Below, piece after piece: positions 5,088 through 7,373 of a stretch of DNA of 7,373 nt (the first letter of the stretch is position 1; every line of letters begins with the position of its first letter). Source of the stretch: Alphaproteobacteria bacterium (GTDB lineage: Bacteria > Pseudomonadota > Alphaproteobacteria > UBA7887); the NCBI GenBank assembly GCA_028289725.1, contig JANQOH010000267.1, positions 1 to 7,373 on the forward strand. Direction: 5' to 3'. The notes under the pieces were generated by a model. It was not told where the DNA came from. It did no database searches and saw only the letters and a program-made list of their open reading frames with translations. The translations under genes were made by a program, and so were the position numbers.

Positions 5088-5696
5088 ATGAGCCAAGTTA
5101 TCAGCGACATCGCCTTCACCCCGTCGGTCAAAGCGGTTCAAACGCGCAAAGGATCGCGCGCGGGCTATGCCCGTATGGAAGAAAAAGGCGGCTGGCAGAA
5201 CACCGTCACCGAAGACCTCGCGGCCTACATCGCCGCCCGAGACTCGTTCTATCTCGCGACCGCCAGCGCCGACGGCCAGCCCTATGTACAACATCGCGGC
5301 GGTAAGCCCGGTTTTCTCAAAGTGTTGGACGAGACCACGCTGGCGTTCGCCGATTTCAAAGGCAACCGACAATATATCAGCCAGGGAAATCTCGCCGAGA
5401 ACGACAGGGCGTATTTGTTTTTGATGGATTACGCCAATCGCCGGCGGATCAAGATTTGGGGTCGGGCCCGTGTCGTCGAGGACGATCCCGAGCTGCTCGC
5501 CCGCCTGGCGGATGCCGACTACCAAGGCAAGCCCGAACAAGCCGTGGTGTTCACCATCGAAGCTTGGGACGTGAATTGTCCGCAGCACATAACGCCCCGC
5601 TACACCGAATTGCAAATCGCCCATCTGGTCGCGCCGCTTCAAGCGCGCATCAAGGAACTGGAAACACAACTCGCCGCCGCGTCCGGGCAAGCCTGA
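5088..5696 (+). CDS. Pyridoxamine 5'-phosphate oxidase-fold flavoprotein
   Basis: A 202-residue cytosolic protein of the split-barrel, FMN-binding pyridoxamine-phosphate-oxidase superfamily, probably a dimer. SFYLATASADGQPYVQHRGG (53-72) is the opening strand pair of the barrel, with the usual phosphate-binding neighbourhood. LAFADFKGNRQYISQGNL (85-102) and DRAYLFLMDYANRRRIKIWG (105-124) are the characteristic core of this subgroup. The C-terminus (about 183-199) is a short amphipathic helix, possibly coiled-coil. Members are often found near TetR regulators and redox genes; few have proven substrates, and it is unlikely to be the vitamin B6 enzyme PdxH itself. AGGAG (5075-5079) sits eight bases before the ATG. 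It lies between the exported protein and the disulfide oxidoreductase, downstream of operator 2, which suggests FMN-dependent reduction of a quinone, nitro compound or other electrophile. Confidence 0.82.
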   Translation: MSQVISDIAFTPSVKAVQTRKGSRAGYARMEEKGGWQNTVTEDLAAYIAARDSFYLATASADGQPYVQHRGGKPGFLKVLDETTLAFADFKGNRQYISQGNLAENDRAYLFLMDYANRRRIKIWGRARVVEDDPELLARLADADYQGKPEQAVVFTIEAWDVNCPQHITPRYTELQIAHLVAPLQARIKELETQLAAASGQA

Positions 5697-5718
5697 CCGG
5701 CGAGCAGGAGATCATGTG

Positions 5719-7068
5719 ATGACCCAACACTATGACGTCGTCGTTCTGGGATCCGGCAATGCCGGAATGGCTGCAGCCGGCGCCGCCCGCGCCGCCGGCA
5801 AATCCGTTGCCATCGTCGAGTCCCGCGACGTGGGCGGCACCTGCCCGATCCGCGGCTGCGTCCCGAAAAAAGTGCTGGTCGCCGCCGCCCAGACCTTGCA
5901 TCAGATCGAACGCGCGTCGGCGCATCACATCCATGTGGATGATGTGCGTCTCAATTGGCCGGACCTGATGGCGCGCGAACGAACGTTCGTCGATGGCGTG
6001 TCTGAGGACTTCGCGGCGAGTTTGGAGTCCCGCGGCATCGATCTGTTCGAAGGCGCGGCTAGGTTTGCTGGCACGGACCGTATCGCCGTCGGCGACCAAA
6101 TCCTGCATGCCGAGAAAATCGTCATCGCCACGGGATCGACACCCAGGCCGCTGCCAATCCCCGGTGCTGATCATTTGATCACCAGCGATGATGTACTGGA
6201 GATGGACACCTTGCCTGGATCCTTGGTCTTCATCGGCGGCGGGGTAATTGCGTTTGAACTCGCGCATGTTTTGGCCCGGGCCGGGACCGAGGTGACCATT
6301 CTTGAAGCGATGCCGCGCATCCTGTCCGACCTCGACCCCGATCTAGTGGCGCACCTGCACACGGAAAGCGAACGGATCGGAATACGCATCGAAACCGACG
6401 TCGTGGTGAAAGAAGCCGTGTTGGATGGCAATCGGCTCACCGTGAACGCCAATCGCGACGGCGAACCCGTTTCCTTTTCCGCGGACCGCGTGGTCAACGG
6501 CGCCGGACGCATTCCGGATGTCCATCGGCTCGACTTGGACGCCGGCGGAATCGAACACGACGGCACGAAGATCCTTGTCGACACCGCCCTGCGCAGCGTG
6601 TCGAACCCAAATGTGTTCGTCGCGGGCGATGCGCTGACAGGCACCGCGCAGCTCTCCGCGCTGGCCACCTACGAAGGCAAGCAAGTCGGCAAGAGCCTCG
6701 TCAATGGCACCTTGCACGCCCCCGATTACCATGTTGTTCCATCCGCGGTGTACACGGTGCCGGCCCTGGCGAGCGTTGGACTGACAGAGGCCCAGGCGAC
6801 CGAGAAAGGACTGAAATTTTCGGTCAAGTCCAACGACATGACCGATTGGCGCTCTGCGCGTACGCACGCGGAGACCGTGGCCTACGCAAAAATCCTCATC
6901 GATGACGATAGCGAGGAAATCCTCGGCGCCCATTTGATCGGACACGGCGCTGAAGAGGTCATCCACCTGTTCGCCTTCGCGATGAAGCACGGCGTGACAG
7001 CAAGCGAAATCGCGGACACTGTCTACGCCTATCCGACCTTCTCGTCGGACATCAAGTTTCTGGTCTAA
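5719..7068 (+). CDS. FAD-dependent pyridine nucleotide-disulfide oxidoreductase
   Basis: A 449-residue cytosolic flavoprotein of the glutathione reductase / dihydrolipoyl dehydrogenase superfamily, moving electrons from NAD(P)H through FAD to an active-site disulfide. The FAD loop is GSGNAG (11-16). The redox motif GGTCPIRGCVPKK (39-51) places the disulfide at Cys42 and Cys47. ATGS (137-140), the nucleotide loop GGGVIAFE (173-180), GAGRIPD (261-267) and VAGD (301-304) follow in order, and the dimerisation domain covers about 336-449. Glu196 at the end of the second strand of the nucleotide domain, with no Arg pair, favours NADH. The usual His-Pro-Thr-x4-Glu end is replaced by YPTFSSD (438-444), so the catalytic His-Glu dyad is missing. 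A subfamily with a similar Tyr-Pro-Thr ending exists, so this is probably not decay. AGGAG (5706-5710) sits eight bases before the ATG, preferred over GTG at 5716. It follows the flavoprotein gene by 22 bases. The substrate is unknown. Confidence 0.85.
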   Translation: MTQHYDVVVLGSGNAGMAAAGAARAAGKSVAIVESRDVGGTCPIRGCVPKKVLVAAAQTLHQIERASAHHIHVDDVRLNWPDLMARERTFVDGVSEDFAASLESRGIDLFEGAARFAGTDRIAVGDQILHAEKIVIATGSTPRPLPIPGADHLITSDDVLEMDTLPGSLVFIGGGVIAFELAHVLARAGTEVTILEAMPRILSDLDPDLVAHLHTESERIGIRIETDVVVKEAVLDGNRLTVNANRDGEPVSFSADRVVNGAGRIPDVHRLDLDAGGIEHDGTKILVDTALRSVSNPNVFVAGDALTGTAQLSALATYEGKQVGKSLVNGTLHAPDYHVVPSAVYTVPALASVGLTEAQATEKGLKFSVKSNDMTDWRSARTHAETVAYAKILIDDDSEEILGAHLIGHGAEEVIHLFAFAMKHGVTASEIADTVYAYPTFSSDIKFLV

Positions 7069-7074
7069 CGCTCA

Positions 7075-7373
7075 TCAGACAAAGGCCAGGATCAGAACGA
7101 TTGTGAGGACGCCGAGCGCCGCGCTTTGCACGCGGTGGTCGGCGACCCACGATTGGCCCCTGCGCGCGGGCTCGGGTGCCAGGTCGGCACGTCGGAAGGT
7201 GGCCACCGCGACCTCGGCCGGTGGCGCCGGCGTCAGCAGACTGACCAAAGTCATCACACCGAGGCTCAAGCCAAACATGATGATGGCCATGTAGGTGAAG
7301 TGGATGGTCGGTAGGCCAGCATCGACCCAAAAGCCGGTGACCTGCTGCGCAAAAAAGAGTGCGACGCCTGTGC
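7075..7373 (-). CDS. Sodium:solute symporter, C-terminal part only
   Basis: The frame is open from the right edge and ends with TGA at 7075-7077, giving the last 98 residues of a larger inner-membrane protein. There is a hydrophobic start (TGVALFFAQQVTGFW), then a transmembrane helix beginning IHFTYMAIIMFGLS and ending in LVSLLTPAPPAE. That Ser-Leu-Leu-Thr-Pro-x-Pro-Pro ending resembles the corresponding loop of SSS-family sodium/sugar cotransporters. A hydrophilic linker leads to a last helix (SAALGVLTIVLILAFV) at the C-terminus, also as in that family. The ATG at 7288-7290 is an internal Met, not the start. The gene converges on the oxidoreductase with six bases between stops. The family is likely; the solute cannot be inferred from this fragment. 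Confidence 0.72.
   Translation of the reverse strand, partial: TGVALFFAQQVTGFWVDAGLPTIHFTYMAIIMFGLSLGVMTLVSLLTPAPPAEVAVATFRRADLAPEPARRGQSWVADHRVQSAALGVLTIVLILAFV

Noticed and set aside
4899..5690. A 263-residue open frame on the minus strand
   Set aside because: It lies antisense to the flavoprotein and the end of the exported-protein gene, shows no recognisable motif, and is explained by high GC content.
5650..6267. A 205-residue minus-strand open frame, with another at 6343-6990
   Set aside because: Both lie entirely or mostly opposite the well-supported oxidoreductase gene and have no family features.
7052..7330. A 92-residue minus-strand open frame at the right edge
   Set aside because: The overlapping frame ending at 7075 stays open to the edge and encodes membrane helices with a symporter-like loop; this one has no such pattern.

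Overview
The window is GC-rich, gene-dense bacterial DNA with short intergenic gaps and good Shine-Dalgarno sites. Its families (AcuI/YhdH reductase, TetR repressor, small flavoprotein, sodium symporter) and base composition suggest a free-living proteobacterium, most likely an alphaproteobacterium. That assignment rests on general resemblance and is low confidence. No rRNA, tRNA, CRISPR array, insertion sequence or phage gene was seen.

Left block (1-2265). Three genes run leftwards: a NIPSNAP-family protein (810-1133), a halohydrin dehalogenase (80-736) and the first codons of another gene that leaves the window at base 1. The dehalogenase resembles an ordinary short-chain dehydrogenase, but it carries both diagnostic halohydrin dehalogenase motifs: T-x4-F-x-G in place of the nucleotide-binding glycine loop, and S-x12-Y-x3-R. 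A strong hairpin (769-802) separates it from the NIPSNAP gene. An AcuI/YhdH-type medium-chain reductase (1273-2265) diverges from this group across a 139-base intergenic region.

Middle block (2304-3870). A small leftward gene encodes a protein that looks like a decayed class III nucleotide cyclase domain with a C-terminal membrane anchor. It diverges from a rightward alpha/beta hydrolase of the HGGYW (kynurenine formamidase-like) type.

Right block (3875-7068). A leftward TetR repressor faces a rightward three-gene unit: a small exported protein of unknown function, a pyridoxamine-phosphate-oxidase-fold flavoprotein, and an FAD-dependent disulfide oxidoreductase lacking the usual C-terminal His-Glu dyad. 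Two matching palindromes (4484-4505 and 4671-4692) lie in the repressor promoter and upstream of the three-gene unit. They form a readable operator pair, so the repressor probably controls itself and this redox unit. The last 98 residues of a sodium:solute symporter enter from the right edge on the minus strand, ending 6 bases from the oxidoreductase stop.

The most interesting items are the halohydrin dehalogenase with its NIPSNAP partner, the operator pair defining a flavin/thiol redox regulon, and the apparently non-catalytic, tail-anchored cyclase-like protein. No wholly new multi-gene system is demonstrated here.
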